Positions 26,883-35,447 of a stretch of DNA of 64,000 nt are shown one piece after another (within the stretch, counting starts at the first letter, position 1; the number at the start of each line of letters is the position of its first letter). The DNA lies in assembly GCF_040796495.1 (NCBI RefSeq), contig NZ_JBFNQN010000008.1, forward strand, positions 1 to 64,000, read 5' to 3'. The DNA is from Kineococcus endophyticus. GTDB taxonomy: Bacteria; Actinomycetota; Actinomycetes; Actinomycetales; Kineococcaceae. The position numbers and the translations under genes are program-made. The notes beneath the pieces were generated by a model. That model saw only the letters and a list, made by a program, of their open reading frames with translations, ran no database searches and was not told where the DNA came from.

Positions 26883-27016
26883 AACGACGATCCCTTCGTC
26901 TGCAAGCCCCCGAGGACTCCTCCCGGGGGCAGGTCGCTGGCTGCTCGGCCACTACAGACAGTAGCGAAGAATCAGCGATCCGTCGCGGCACTCGTGTCTC
27001 TCCCGGAACGCACGAA

Positions 27017-27042
27017 CGCCCCGCCGACAGCTCGGCGGGGCG
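27017..27042 (-). terminator. Terminator between the two fliW genes
   Basis: GCCCCGCCGA (27018-27027) and TCGGCGGGGC (27032-27041) form a perfect 10-bp stem with a four-base loop, extended by one C-G pair. It lies 20 bases beyond the stop of fliW copy 1 and probably ends the flgN-flgK-flgL-fliW transcript. Confidence 0.75.
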
Positions 27043-27059
27043 CTTGGTGCGTGGAGGCG

Positions 27060-27470
27060 TCAGGGGGCCAGCAGCGGCGCCCGCAGGGGGAGGTCGGTCC
27101 CCACGAGCACTGCCTGCGCAGCCCGCAGGTTCCGGTGGTTGATGACGATCGGTGCCAGCAGGTTGACGGTCGCCGTCGCCGGGTCGTCCCCGATGTTGAC
27201 GACGTTGAGGACGGCGGCCTCGCTCGCCTCGCGCAGGTCGAGCGCGGCCACCGTCTCGTCGTCGATCTCGGGGGCGTAGCCCGGGAAGAACCGCCCCGGC
27301 GCGACGACCACCAGCCGCGTCCGGGTCCCGCCCGCCTCGCGCAGCGACCACAGGTTCCCCTCCTCGTCCAGCGGCTGGAGGTGGAAGGCCGTGTGGTTCG
27401 GCAGGCCCATGATCGGCGAGACGAACTCGATGACGGGAGCGGACACGGGCGCGTCGGTCATGAGGGTCAC
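27060..27470 (-). CDS. fliW: Flagellar assembly factor FliW (copy 1)
   Basis: The 136-residue FliW homologue carries VIEFVSPIMGLPNHTAFHLQPLDEEGNLWSL, VVAPGRFFPGYAPEIDDETV and VNLLAPIVINHRNLRAAQAVL. It is 27 bases downstream of flgL and is probably the last gene of the flgN operon. The GTG at 27468-27470 has GGAG at suitable distance; an ATG nine bases further in is the alternative. In many bacteria csrA adjoins fliW, but no csrA-like frame was found next to either copy. Confidence 0.9.
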   Translation of the reverse strand: MTLMTDAPVSAPVIEFVSPIMGLPNHTAFHLQPLDEEGNLWSLREAGGTRTRLVVVAPGRFFPGYAPEIDDETVAALDLREASEAAVLNVVNIGDDPATATVNLLAPIVINHRNLRAAQAVLVGTDLPLRAPLLAP

Positions 27471-27497
27471 TCTAGGAACTCCGGAGGGGTGGACGAG

Positions 27498-28397
27498 TCA
27501 GCGGAGGAAGTCGAGCAGGGAGACCTGGACGGTCTTCGCGGTCGCCTGGAGGGCCGCCTGGTAGGCGATGTTCTGCTGGTTGAACTCCAGGTACGCCTTC
27601 ATCGGGTCCACGCCCTGGACGTCGTCGAGCTGGGACTGCAGGTACTGCAGCTGCGTCGTGTTGACGTCGTCCGCGTGGTCGAGCTGGTTGGTCTTCGCGC
27701 CGATGACGGCGCGGGCGTTGGTGGCCAGGTTGATGCGGCTGTCGATCGTCGTGAGCGTCGTGCTGCTGGTGCTCAGGTTCCCCGCCGCGATGTCGTCGGC
27801 GAGGGTGTCGAGCTCCTGGAAGACCGTCGTGGTCCCCGGCGCCTGCGCGCCGTAGACGCTGTTGCCGGAGATGTTCACCGACGTCGTCACACCGGGGGAG
27901 ATGGTGCGGGTGACCGCGCCGCCGTCGTCGTTCGAGGTGTACGGGGACGTCGTCGTGAAGGCGGTGGTCGTCGCCGAGGTGCCCGCGAACACGGCCCGGC
28001 CCTGGTACTGGGTGTTCGCGTCCCCCAGCACGGTGTTCTTGATCTCCCGGATCTGCTTCGCGATGGCCGCGCGGCCGTTCGCGTCGAGCGCGCTGTTGCC
28101 GGCCTGGACCGTGAGGTCGCGGACCTTCTGCAGCGCGGACGTGGTGCTGTCCAGCGCCGGCTCCTGCGTCGTCATCCACCCGCGCGCCTCGTAGAGGTTC
28201 CGGGAGTTCTCGGTGTTGACGGCGATCTGGTCGTTGAGGCGCAACGCCGCGGCGGCGCGCACGGAGTCGTCCGAGCCCTTGGGCAGGGACGTCCCGCTGG
28301 TGATCTGCTCCTGGAACTTCGCCGCACGAGCCTGCGTGTTCTGCAGGTTCGTGAGCGCGTTCGTCGCGAGGCTGCGCTGGGTGATGCGGCCGAGCAT
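27498..28397 (-). CDS. flgL: Flagellar hook-filament junction protein FlgL
   Basis: The 299-residue HAP3 joins hook and filament. It has the flagellin-like N-terminus RITQRSLATNALTNLQNTQARAAKFQEQITSGTSLPKGSDDSVRAA and a coiled C-terminus ending NQQNIAYQAALQATAKTVQVSLLDFLR. Between them lies a Ser/Thr-rich region (about residues 140-215). ATG at 28395-28397 has GGAGGAG upstream. It is 26 bases after flgK in the same operon. Confidence 0.95.
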   Translation of the reverse strand: MLGRITQRSLATNALTNLQNTQARAAKFQEQITSGTSLPKGSDDSVRAAAALRLNDQIAVNTENSRNLYEARGWMTTQEPALDSTTSALQKVRDLTVQAGNSALDANGRAAIAKQIREIKNTVLGDANTQYQGRAVFAGTSATTTAFTTTSPYTSNDDGGAVTRTISPGVTTSVNISGNSVYGAQAPGTTTVFQELDTLADDIAAGNLSTSSTTLTTIDSRINLATNARAVIGAKTNQLDHADDVNTTQLQYLQSQLDDVQGVDPMKAYLEFNQQNIAYQAALQATAKTVQVSLLDFLR

Positions 28398-28423
28398 GGT
28401 CTCTCCTCCGGTCAGGTCAGTCG

Positions 28424-29833
28424 TCAGCGGCCGACGAGGCCGGTGCGGTTGATGAGGGTGTCGAGCGCCTCGTCGATGCTGGTGAGGACGCGGGCGGCCG
28501 CCGAGTACGCGTGCTGGTAGGCCACCAGGTTCGTCATCTCCTCGTCGAGGTTGACGCCCGAGACGCCGTCGCGGACGGCGCCGGACTTCAGCGACACCTG
28601 CGAGGCGAGGTCGGCCCGGTTGGACGCGGACTGGGTCGAGGCGGCGAGGTTCGTCACGTTGGTGCGCCAGGTGCTCTTGACGTCGCCGAAGGCGTTCTTG
28701 ACAGCCGTCGCGTAGACGCGGTCCGCCGAGCCGGTCCCGGTGCCCGTGCCCGTGCTGTCGCGGAACGTCGCCGTCGTCACCGACACCTGCAGCTGCGAGG
28801 CCTTGACCGGGTCACCGGCCGTCCAGCCCGCAGCCACGCTGCTGAAGAACGTGCCGTCGTAGGCGCCGTTGACCGTCGTCGCCAGCTTGGTGGCGAAGTC
28901 GTCCAGACCCTTCTGCTGGTCGACGAGGGTCTTGTTCGCGCCGTCCAGCGTGGCCTTCAGCGACCCCGTGACCGGCCCGGCGTCCTGACCTCCGATGGAC
29001 ACGACGAACTGGTTGCCGATCTTCTCCGCCCCGGGGGCGACAGGGGTGCGGTCGGTGGTGCTCGTGACGGTGCCGATCTGGAGTCCGTAGGAGAAGTCAC
29101 CGCTGACCAGGGCGGCGTTCCCGACGAGGACGTCGACCGTGCCGTCCTGGCGGTCCACCACGCGGGCGCCCGTGAGGTCGGCGAGCTGGTTGAGGTACTG
29201 GTCGCGCTGGTCGAGGAGCTCGTTGGCCGAGGCGCCGTTGACGAGGGTCTCGCGGATCGAGGTGTTGAGCTTGGCGACGTTCACCGCGATGGTGTTCGCC
29301 TGGCTCGCCAGCGTCTGGGCCTGCAGGCCGAGTTGGTCGTACTGCGCTTCGAGCTGCTTGTCCATCCCGACGAGCTCGGTCGCCACGGCCTGGCTGCGCG
29401 TCACGACCAGCGCCTGTGCGCCGGCGAGACCGTCGTTGCCGCTCTTGGCCGCGAGGTCGCTCCAGGACGCGGAGAGGTCGGAGAGGCTCTTGCTGAGCCC
29501 GGTCGCGCCCGTGTCGCCGATGGCGTTCTCGATGCTGGACCACACGGTGCTCGCGGTGGCCTGCTCCTTGGCGGCCGCGGAGTCCTGACGGGCGGTGGCC
29601 GTCGCCAGGGCGTCCGAGACGCGCGACAGGCCCGTGACCACGACGCCGTCACCGGGGACGAACTTCTGGCTGAACTGGCCCGTCTGGTTCAGGACGCTCG
29701 CGGACTGCTCGACGCGCTGGCGCGAGTAGCCCTCCGTGCCGACGTTGGCGATGTTCTGGCCCGTGACCTCCATGCCGCGCTGAGCGGCGGACAGGGCGCG
29801 GGAGGCGGTGGTGATGCCGGAGAAGGTGCTCAT
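28424..29833 (-). CDS. flgK: Flagellar hook-associated protein FlgK
   Basis: The 469-residue HAP1 begins MSTFSGITTASRALSAAQRG and continues with GQNIANVGTEGYSRQRVEQ, the axial-protein signature, and ends with NLDEEMTNLVAYQHAYSAAARVLTSIDEALDTLINRTGLVGR. The central region is Ala/Ser/Thr-rich and includes a short GTGTGTG run near residue 370. ATG at 29831-29833 follows an AAAGGA site. It lies 26 bases downstream of flgN and 26 bases upstream of flgL. Confidence 0.96.
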   Translation of the reverse strand: MSTFSGITTASRALSAAQRGMEVTGQNIANVGTEGYSRQRVEQSASVLNQTGQFSQKFVPGDGVVVTGLSRVSDALATATARQDSAAAKEQATASTVWSSIENAIGDTGATGLSKSLSDLSASWSDLAAKSGNDGLAGAQALVVTRSQAVATELVGMDKQLEAQYDQLGLQAQTLASQANTIAVNVAKLNTSIRETLVNGASANELLDQRDQYLNQLADLTGARVVDRQDGTVDVLVGNAALVSGDFSYGLQIGTVTSTTDRTPVAPGAEKIGNQFVVSIGGQDAGPVTGSLKATLDGANKTLVDQQKGLDDFATKLATTVNGAYDGTFFSSVAAGWTAGDPVKASQLQVSVTTATFRDSTGTGTGTGSADRVYATAVKNAFGDVKSTWRTNVTNLAASTQSASNRADLASQVSLKSGAVRDGVSGVNLDEEMTNLVAYQHAYSAAARVLTSIDEALDTLINRTGLVGR

Positions 29834-29859
29834 CGTCTGGGGTCCTTTCAGCAGGCCGG

Positions 29860-30351
29860 TCAGAGTGCTTCGTCGACGAAGTGGGCGCGGGAGCCACCGG
29901 TCGGCGCGGCCATGTTCTTGCCCTTGGCGGTGTAGGTGTCGAGGGGCTTGTCCAGCCCGAGCAGCGTCTCGCGCAGGGCGCGGGAGCCGGCGTTGAGGAG
30001 GTCGCGGTTGGCGTCGGCCAGGTCCTGGATCTCCGCGGTGAGGGTGAGGAACGCGTCGCGGTGACCGCGGAAGATCTCACCCCACGGGTCCGGCGCCGCG
30101 TCGGCCACGGCGTTGAGGCTCGGGCCGGGTTCGAGGTCGAGCTCGGCGGCCACGGCGTCGACCTCGGTCGCGCGCAGGAGCTCGGTCGTCCGGATCTGCT
30201 CCATGACGAACTCGACCTCGCGGGTCGCGTGCGCCAGCCAGCGCGTCCGGCCACTGGCCAGCACGAGCTGCTCCTCCTCCAGCTTGAACAGGAGCAGCTC
30301 CAGCAGCTCCCGCTCCTTCCAGAGGATGCCGGAGACCTCGGCGAGTCCCAT
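29860..30351 (-). CDS. flgN: FlgN-like export chaperone
   Basis: The 163-residue, mainly helical acidic protein (LWKERELLELLLFKLEEEQLVL..., LRETLLGLDKPLDTYTAKGKN) fits FlgN, the chaperone that escorts FlgK and FlgL to the flagellar export gate. Its place directly before flgK supports this. ATG at 30349-30351 has AAGGA five bases upstream; longer in-frame extensions run into the promoter. It is the first gene of the flgN-flgK-flgL-fliW operon and follows a FliA-type promoter. Confidence 0.85.
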   Translation of the reverse strand: MGLAEVSGILWKERELLELLLFKLEEEQLVLASGRTRWLAHATREVEFVMEQIRTTELLRATEVDAVAAELDLEPGPSLNAVADAAPDPWGEIFRGHRDAFLTLTAEIQDLADANRDLLNAGSRALRETLLGLDKPLDTYTAKGKNMAAPTGGSRAHFVDEAL

Positions 30352-30397
30352 GCGTGTCCTTCCCCGTTGCCTGTCGTGGGTGGTGCTCGAGGCGTCC

Positions 30398-30423
30398 ATC
30401 GGCGGGCGGTACCACGAGCTGAG
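30398..30423 (-). promoter_or_regulatory. FliA-type promoter of the flgN-flgK-flgL-fliW operon
   Basis: On the minus strand CTCA (30420-30423) is followed after 16 bases by GCCGAT (30398-30403) and GGA. This matches the sigma-28 layout and the promoters of fliC and fliS. The flgN ATG is about 45 bases downstream. Confidence 0.75.
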
Positions 30424-30495
30424 GCGGCGAGAGGGTGGATCGGGGAGGTCGGCTGGCGAGGATCGGCCCAGGACGACGGGGGAGGGGGCGGTCAC

Positions 30496-30928
30496 GTGAC
30501 CGTGTCGATCGGCTCGGCGCTGCCCCTGCACGTGGAGGACCTGCCGCAGGACGGCCGGGCCGCGCATCGAGCTCGTCGACGGGGGCCTTCTCGTGACGCC
30601 CCTGGCAGGGCCCGGTCACCAGCACGTCGTGGGCGAGCTGTACAGCGCGCTGCGAGCCAGCGCTGTCCTCTCCGAGGACAGTCCCTACGTCGACCCGTCA
30701 GACGTCCTCCTGGTGGTTGAGGTCGAGTCGCCCTCGACGAAGTCCACCGATCGCTCGCTCAAGCGGGACCGCTACGCGCAGTGGCGCATACCGAGCTACT
30801 GGATCGTCGACACGGAGGCGCGCACGGTGACCCGTCTGCGGCTCGGTGGACAGCGACTCCACGAGGTCGGTGACCCCGAGGGGAGCTGGCTCTCGTCCGT
30901 GGACGTCACCGCGGTCTGGCCGCGCTGA
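30496..30928 (+). pseudogene. Degraded Uma2-family (DUF820) endonuclease-like gene
   Basis: The C-terminal half is clearly Uma2-like: VDPSDVLLVVEVESPSTKSTDRSLKRDRYAQWRIPSYWIVDTEARTV. N-terminal fragments are split between frames: VTVSIGSALPLHVEDLPQD in one frame, then RIELVDGGLLVTPLAGPGHQHVVGELYSALRAS in another. The two parts are then joined directly where about 50 residues of the usual domain are missing. So the gene appears to carry a frameshift and an internal deletion. A shortened protein from about 30593 could still be made, but the active site would be incomplete. Confidence 0.65.
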
Positions 30929-30929
30929 C

Positions 30930-31277
30930 TCAGGTCCCCGCCTTGCGGACGAACTGCGCGTTCTTCGACGGCTTGCGCAGGGCGTAGGGCCGGCCGTCCT
31001 CGCGGGCTCGTCGCATCTCCTGGTTCAAGACGCGCGCCTCCTCCTCCATCGCGCGGTTGACCGCGCTCTGGTCGAGCCCGCGCGAGCGCTCCTTCGCGAT
31101 GTGGTCGTTGCGGCCGATCTCGTGCTCGACGTCGAGGAAGTTCTTCGCGCACAACGCGTAGAGGGCGCTCACGCGCTCCTCGTTCTTCACCGCGTAGTTG
31201 TCGAGGAAGGTCGGTGTCAGCCAGCCCTTCTTGTAGGCGAACTCCAGGTCCTGCACGACCTGCCACAGCGGCTTCAC
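30930..31277 (-). CDS. Hypothetical protein, 115 aa, next to fliA
   Basis: The product (MKPLWQVVQDLEFAYKKGWLTPTFLDNYAVKNEERVSALYAL...) is soluble, charged and mostly helical, with a basic C-terminus (RRAREDGRPYALRKPSKNAQFVRKAG). I do not recognise a family. The GTG start at 31275-31277 has a strong GGAGGA site five bases upstream, and codon use is normal for the region, so it is a real gene. It is divergent from fliA, so a regulatory or flagellar role is possible but unproven. Confidence 0.75.
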   Translation of the reverse strand: MKPLWQVVQDLEFAYKKGWLTPTFLDNYAVKNEERVSALYALCAKNFLDVEHEIGRNDHIAKERSRGLDQSAVNRAMEEEARVLNQEMRRAREDGRPYALRKPSKNAQFVRKAGT

Positions 31278-31380
31278 GAACGTCCTCCTGCCTCACTGGT
31301 CCCACGCGCCTCAGGGTTCGGGCGACGGGTGCTCCGCAACAACTCTCGGCGCATGGGTGGGGTCCGCTGAACCCGTCTGG

Positions 31381-31484
31381 GCCGATCGGGTCGGACGTCA
31401 CCCCGACCGCCGATCGGCGCACAGCGCGTGGCGCCGGCGGTCCCGTTCGGCGCAACGCGCCGGGGTGACGACTCACCCGATCGG
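31381..31484. promoter_or_regulatory. fliA upstream region with repeated CCGATCGG elements
   Basis: GCCGATCGGGTCGG (31381-31394), GCCGATCGGC (31410-31419) and CTCACCCGATCGG (31472-31484) lie in the 246-base gap between the 115-aa gene and fliA. The first and last are in opposite orientation and share the core seen upstream of the GGDEF-EAL gene. They may bind a regulator of fliA. Confidence 0.35.
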
Positions 31485-31523
31485 CGCTCAAGTCACGAGG
31501 GGGAACGTGCCGAGAAGGGGTGT

Positions 31524-32420
31524 GTGACCGCAGACGTTGCCACCGCCACCCGGGAGCTCCCCATGGTCGAGCTCAGCGCAGCCCAGCGCAGCTCGCTCGT
31601 CGAGCAGCACCTGCCGCTCGTCGGCTACATCACCTCCGAGTTCATCGGTCGTCTGCCCTCGCACGTGAGCCGCGACGACCTGACCTCGGCCGGCCTCATG
31701 GCGCTCTTCCAGGCCTCGCGGGCCTACGACCCGACCACGGGCGTCCCGTTCAACCGCTACGCCAACACCCGCATCCGCGGCGCCATCCTCGACGACCTGC
31801 GCGGCCAGGACTGGGCCTCGCGCGGCGTCCGCAGCCGCCAGCGCAAGCTGTCGCAGACCGAGGACCAGCTGACCACCCAGCTCGGCCGCACGCCGACGTC
31901 CGCCGAGCTCGCCTCCACCCTCGGGGTGTCCGAGAAGGAGCTCGCCGAGACCCGCGACGAGGCGCAGCGTTCCATGGTGCTGTCGATGCAGGGTTTCACC
32001 GCCGAGGGCGCCTCCCTCGACGACCACCTGCCGACCCACACGCCCGGCCCCGAGCAGGAGCTCCTGCACCGCGAGCGCCTGGGCTACCTGCGCTCGGCCG
32101 TCGACGTCCTGCCCGAGCGGCTGCGGCACGTCGTGGAGGGCTACTTCCTGCAGGAGCGCCCCATGGCCGAGCTGGCCGAGGAGCTCGGCGTCTCGGAGTC
32201 CCGCATCTCGCAGATGCGCGCCGAGGCCCTCGTCCTGCTGCGCGACGGCATGAACACGCACCTGTCGCCCGAGATGGTGCTGAAGTCCTCCGGGTCCGGC
32301 GCGGCCGTGAAGCGCAAGGAGGCGTACTACGCCGCCGTCGGGACGCAGAGCGACTTCCGCAGCCGGCTGGCGCTGAGCAGCTTCGCGCAGTTTTCCGTGC
32401 CGGTGGCGCGGACGGCCTGA
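31524..32420 (+). CDS. fliA: FliA/WhiG-family RNA polymerase sigma factor
   Basis: The 298-residue sigma-70 family protein has region 2 (LVGYITSEFIGRLPSHVSRDDLTSAGLMALFQASRAYDP, then FNRYANTRIRGAILDDLRGQDWASR), region 3 (QLTTQLGRTPTSAELASTLGVSEKEL) and region 4 with an HTH (MAELAEELGVSESRISQMRAEAL). It lacks region 1.1, as in sigma-28. A C-terminal tail of about 60 residues after region 4 (SSGSGAAVKRKEAYYAAVG...) is longer than in E. coli FliA. It would recognise the four YTCA-N16/17-KCCGAT promoters here. GTG 31524 has AAGGGG close upstream; ATG 31563 is an alternative. Confidence 0.93.
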   Translation: MTADVATATRELPMVELSAAQRSSLVEQHLPLVGYITSEFIGRLPSHVSRDDLTSAGLMALFQASRAYDPTTGVPFNRYANTRIRGAILDDLRGQDWASRGVRSRQRKLSQTEDQLTTQLGRTPTSAELASTLGVSEKELAETRDEAQRSMVLSMQGFTAEGASLDDHLPTHTPGPEQELLHRERLGYLRSAVDVLPERLRHVVEGYFLQERPMAELAEELGVSESRISQMRAEALVLLRDGMNTHLSPEMVLKSSGSGAAVKRKEAYYAAVGTQSDFRSRLALSSFAQFSVPVARTA

Positions 32421-33189
32421 CCGCGGCGGCCGCGTCTGGACACCCACCACACGTCCGGGCCCGACACGTCCGTCGCCCTCGAATGCGAGGCCAGTCAGCT
32501 CCTTCGCTGCTGTGAGAAACTTCGAGCGCTCTGCCGACCTTCGCTTGCACTCTCCCCACAGATGCGCGGCCGTGATGGCGATGGACTCGATCCGCATCGC
32601 CGTCGTGGACGGGGTCCGGCCCGCGTTGCACGACCGAGCCTCATCGCCGGTCCTCGGCCCTCCGCATGGGCTGGTTGGCGCCAGACGTCACGGACACGTG
32701 GGTTCGGGAGGTCACTGCGGTGGCCGGAACCGATCCCGATGCCGGACGCGCCGCAAGACGGCAGACAAGCTCCCGGTCCTGCGCGCGCGCTGGAGGGCGC
32801 TCCAGGTGCGGTCCGGCCGCGCCGGGGCAGGCTGGGTCTGCGCGTGGTGGTCGCCGTAGTTCTTTGAGCAAGGATCGGGCGCGAGCGCCGTTGCGCTGAG
32901 GTTCGGTCCTCAACTGGCCATTCCGAAGAGCTTCTCGGCGGAACTTGCGCCATCCGGCGTGCGCGGAGAGCCAGCCGACGCCGACGACGGCCCAGCCCTA
33001 ACCCGCGCCACGTCCTCATCGAAACCGAAGGACCGTAAGCACAGGGGGACGGTGCACGTGCAAGCAGAACGGTGAGCGGGTCGTGTCGTCGGCGCCGGGC
33101 CTACCCGACGTCAAGCCCACGGGGGCGGTGTGCGACGTCTGCCGCGTGATACTTCCTGCGGCTAGCCCTACAGGGCCCTTATCCCGAGG
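32421..33189. other. Gene-poor stretch after fliA
   Basis: No convincing gene was found. A fragment MDSIRIAVVDGVRPAL (from 32581, plus) faintly resembles the start of a response-regulator receiver but ends in unrelated sequence. Frame breaks, odd codon use and the adjacent transposase remnant suggest decayed DNA. Confidence 0.5.
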
Positions 33190-34250
33190 GCGGTGCCCAC
33201 CTCCTGAGTGGACTCGGTGCTCCTACGGGCTTTTCGACCACACTTGTCGCCACCTACTTCAAGAGCTGGTGAAGGCCTGGACGTCGGCGCCTGCGGGGTC
33301 CAGATGCGCGGTGACGCTCGGCAACTTGGCCTGGGCCGGATCCAGCGGCCGGTCGAACTGGGTACGCAGCGACGCCGCGTCGGGCTGGTCGCACACGCTG
33401 TGCAGCAGCGACTTCATCGAACGGCAGCTCGTCTTGGGCGTCACCGCCACCAAGTTCGCCGCGTAGTGCGTGCGGCACCGCTGCCAGGACGCGCCGAGCA
33501 GGGTGGCGCCGATCGCAGCGACCAGGCCAGCCTGGGCGTCGGAGGTCACCAGTCGCACCCCGGACAGGCCGCGGGCGGTGAGGTCGCGGAAGAATCCTAA
33601 CCAGCCGGTCCCGTGCTCAGCGGAGGAGACCAGCAGGCCCAGGATGTACCGGTGCCCATCGGCCTTCACCCCGACAGCCGACAGGGCGTGGACGTTGGCG
33701 ACCACATGACGGGGCGGCCGTCCTCGCGAATCTTGACACCAACGAGCCGGCGGCGGCGAAGGTGTAACGGCCGCAGGAAGGGGGCGGGTGCGGGACGCCT
33801 CGACCTGAGAAGCCAGGTCATTCGCCATCTCACTGACCTGCAACTTCGAAAACCTCGTGATGCCGAGGGTCTCGACCAGCTTCTCCATCCTGCTGGTGGA
33901 CACCCCCAGCAGATGGGCGGTGGGTACGACGATGGTCAGGGCGCGTTCGGCGCGGCGGGCGCCCCTCCAGCAGCCAGTCGTGGAAGTAGGAGCTGAGCGC
34001 AGCTTGGGGATGGCCCCGCAGTGTCCGCGTCGATCGTCCCGGGGAGGGTGTCGAGGGGTCGGTGGCGGTAGCCGTTGCGGGTGTTGACCCGCTCCGGGCT
34101 GGAGGCTCCGTACTCCGCGCCGCAGGCGGCGTCGGCGGACATGAGGGTGTCGATGAAGGCGCGCAGCATGATGTGCATCAGGTCCGGGCTGGCTTGAGCG
34201 AGGTCCTCGTCCAGGAGATGGGCAGGGTCCATCATGGGGTTTATGGTCAT
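33190..34250 (-). pseudogene. IS256-family transposase remnant
   Basis: The N-terminus MTINPMMDPAHLLDEDLAQA...RVNTRNGYRHRPLDTLPGTID starts at ATG 34250, then shifts frame into AIPKLRSAPTSTTGCW...RAERALTIVVPTAHLLGVSTSRMEKLVETLG, ISKLQ-type sequence and VKADGHRYILGLLVSSAEHGTGWLGFFRDLTARGLSGVRLVTSDAQAGLVAAIGATL. After QAFTSS the frame meets TGA, reads SRWRQVWSKSP (the usual WRQIWSNNP region), and meets TAG. Family motifs identify a mutator-type IS256 transposase, but one or more frameshifts, at least two stops and a missing C-terminus make it inactive. Confidence 0.85.
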
Positions 34251-34370
34251 CGCGGTGTCCTCTTCGACTTGAGGGGGAACTCACTTCGAAGCATCACGCG
34301 GTGGCCGCCTTCTACGTGTCAGCCGCGCCCGTCGGCGGGGTGGTCGCACACCACTCTGCTGGACTGCACT
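33190..34370 (-). mobile_element. IS256-type insertion sequence remnant
   Basis: Upstream of the transposase the sequence TCCAGCAGAGTGGTGTGCGA (minus, about 34345-34366) and a downstream GAAGGCGGCCACCGCGTGAT look like the left end of actinobacterial IS256 elements. No matching right end was found beyond 33190, so the element is truncated. It borders the glycosyltransferase island. Confidence 0.55.
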
Positions 34371-34714
34371 CCACTCGAACACACCGGAACGCTGCCGGCC
34401 GGCCCCGGACCTCGGTCACGGGAAGGAGCAAGGGTGCTACCGCAGGATGCTGAGGCAGAGGCGCACGGCAAGGACCACGCGCTGGAGCGGTGCTGGTGGG
34501 CTGGGCGGTCCGCGCGGCGGTCGAGGAGTCTTCCCCGTGCGCGCACCACGATCGTGCGGCGGACCGGGAGGAGCACCGCCCCGCCACCAGGTGCAGGGAT
34601 TCCTACTCTGCGCGAGGGGGGCCGGGGATGAGGATGGGGGCCGCACGTCTGCAGCCACCTCGTGTAGCCCTCGGACACCGCCGGCACGCTTGAGCGCGCG
34701 CCGGCGGCATCGCG
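34371..34714. other. Non-coding gap between IS remnant and glycosyltransferase island
   Basis: No gene with a supported start and family was found. Several overlapping frames exist on both strands but none has protein-like composition or a ribosome binding site. Confidence 0.45.
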
Positions 34715-35407
34715 TCACAGCGCGACGAGGTGCGGTTCGGGGTCCAGGATGCTGTGGTATTGCTCGAGCCAGCCTAGTGCTCCGTCAGGATCCGCCTCCA
34801 TGTAGCGGTCGAACTTGGCCTTGCGATCCTGCTCGCGGCTCCACCCCATGTGCTTGATGGTGAGGTCCGTGAACCCGACCACACCCTCCGAGCCGAGGGG
34901 GAAGGACCCGCAGTGGTGAGTGGCGTCCCTCCACCTGTTCGGTGCCGTGGGATCGAAGCGAACCGCTCGGACCCACTGGCGGTGATGCGCCGTCCAGAAC
35001 TTGTCGTCGCGGTAGTGCGTGTCCGACCACATGTCGCACAACCGGAAGCTCATGCTGTCCACTCCAGGCAAGAACTTCGTCGTGAGGATGAGGCGGAGTC
35101 GTTCGACGTGGTCCTCGGGCAAGAGTTCGTCGGCGTCGAACCCCAAGATCCAGTCTCCTCGTCTCGCCATCCTCGTGGCCGTGTCCCACAGCCGCTGACG
35201 CTGGAAGCGCTCGTCGCGCGCGAACATGCTGACCGCGCTCTCGAGCACCTCGTCGGCGTACTGGTAGGCGATCTCACGCGTCGTGTCCGTGCTGGCGTCA
35301 TCGAGCACCACGACGTGGTCGCTGAGGAAGCGAGCCTGTCGCAGCGCCTCGTGGAGCCATCGATCGGCTTCGTTCTTGACCAGCATCATGCTGATCACGT
35401 TCACCAT
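34715..35407 (-). CDS. GT2-family glycosyltransferase
   Basis: The 230-residue GT-A protein opens MVNVISMMLVKNEADRWLHEAL, with the nucleotide-sugar segment VVLDDASTDTTREIA and the DXD motif in WILGFDADELLPEDHV. It resembles glycosyltransferases that act on surface glycans or proteins. The ATG at 35405-35407 has an AAGG site at moderate distance. It is the last of four minus-strand genes, 40 bases after the epimerase gene, so it is probably in the same operon. DNA here looks less GC-biased than the flanks. Confidence 0.8.
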   Translation of the reverse strand: MVNVISMMLVKNEADRWLHEALRQARFLSDHVVVLDDASTDTTREIAYQYADEVLESAVSMFARDERFQRQRLWDTATRMARRGDWILGFDADELLPEDHVERLRLILTTKFLPGVDSMSFRLCDMWSDTHYRDDKFWTAHHRQWVRAVRFDPTAPNRWRDATHHCGSFPLGSEGVVGFTDLTIKHMGWSREQDRKAKFDRYMEADPDGALGWLEQYHSILDPEPHLVAL

Positions 35408-35447
35408 CAGATCGCCCTTCGAGCGGATCGGGGATTCTTGTCGCAAG

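Noticed and set aside
26883-27059. Possible csrA between the two fliW genes
   Set aside because: No frame of suitable length or CsrA-like sequence on either strand; the gap holds a terminator and leader.
32581-32859. Response-regulator gene after fliA
   Set aside because: Only about 15 residues resemble a receiver start. The remainder has no phosphoacceptor or helix-turn-helix.
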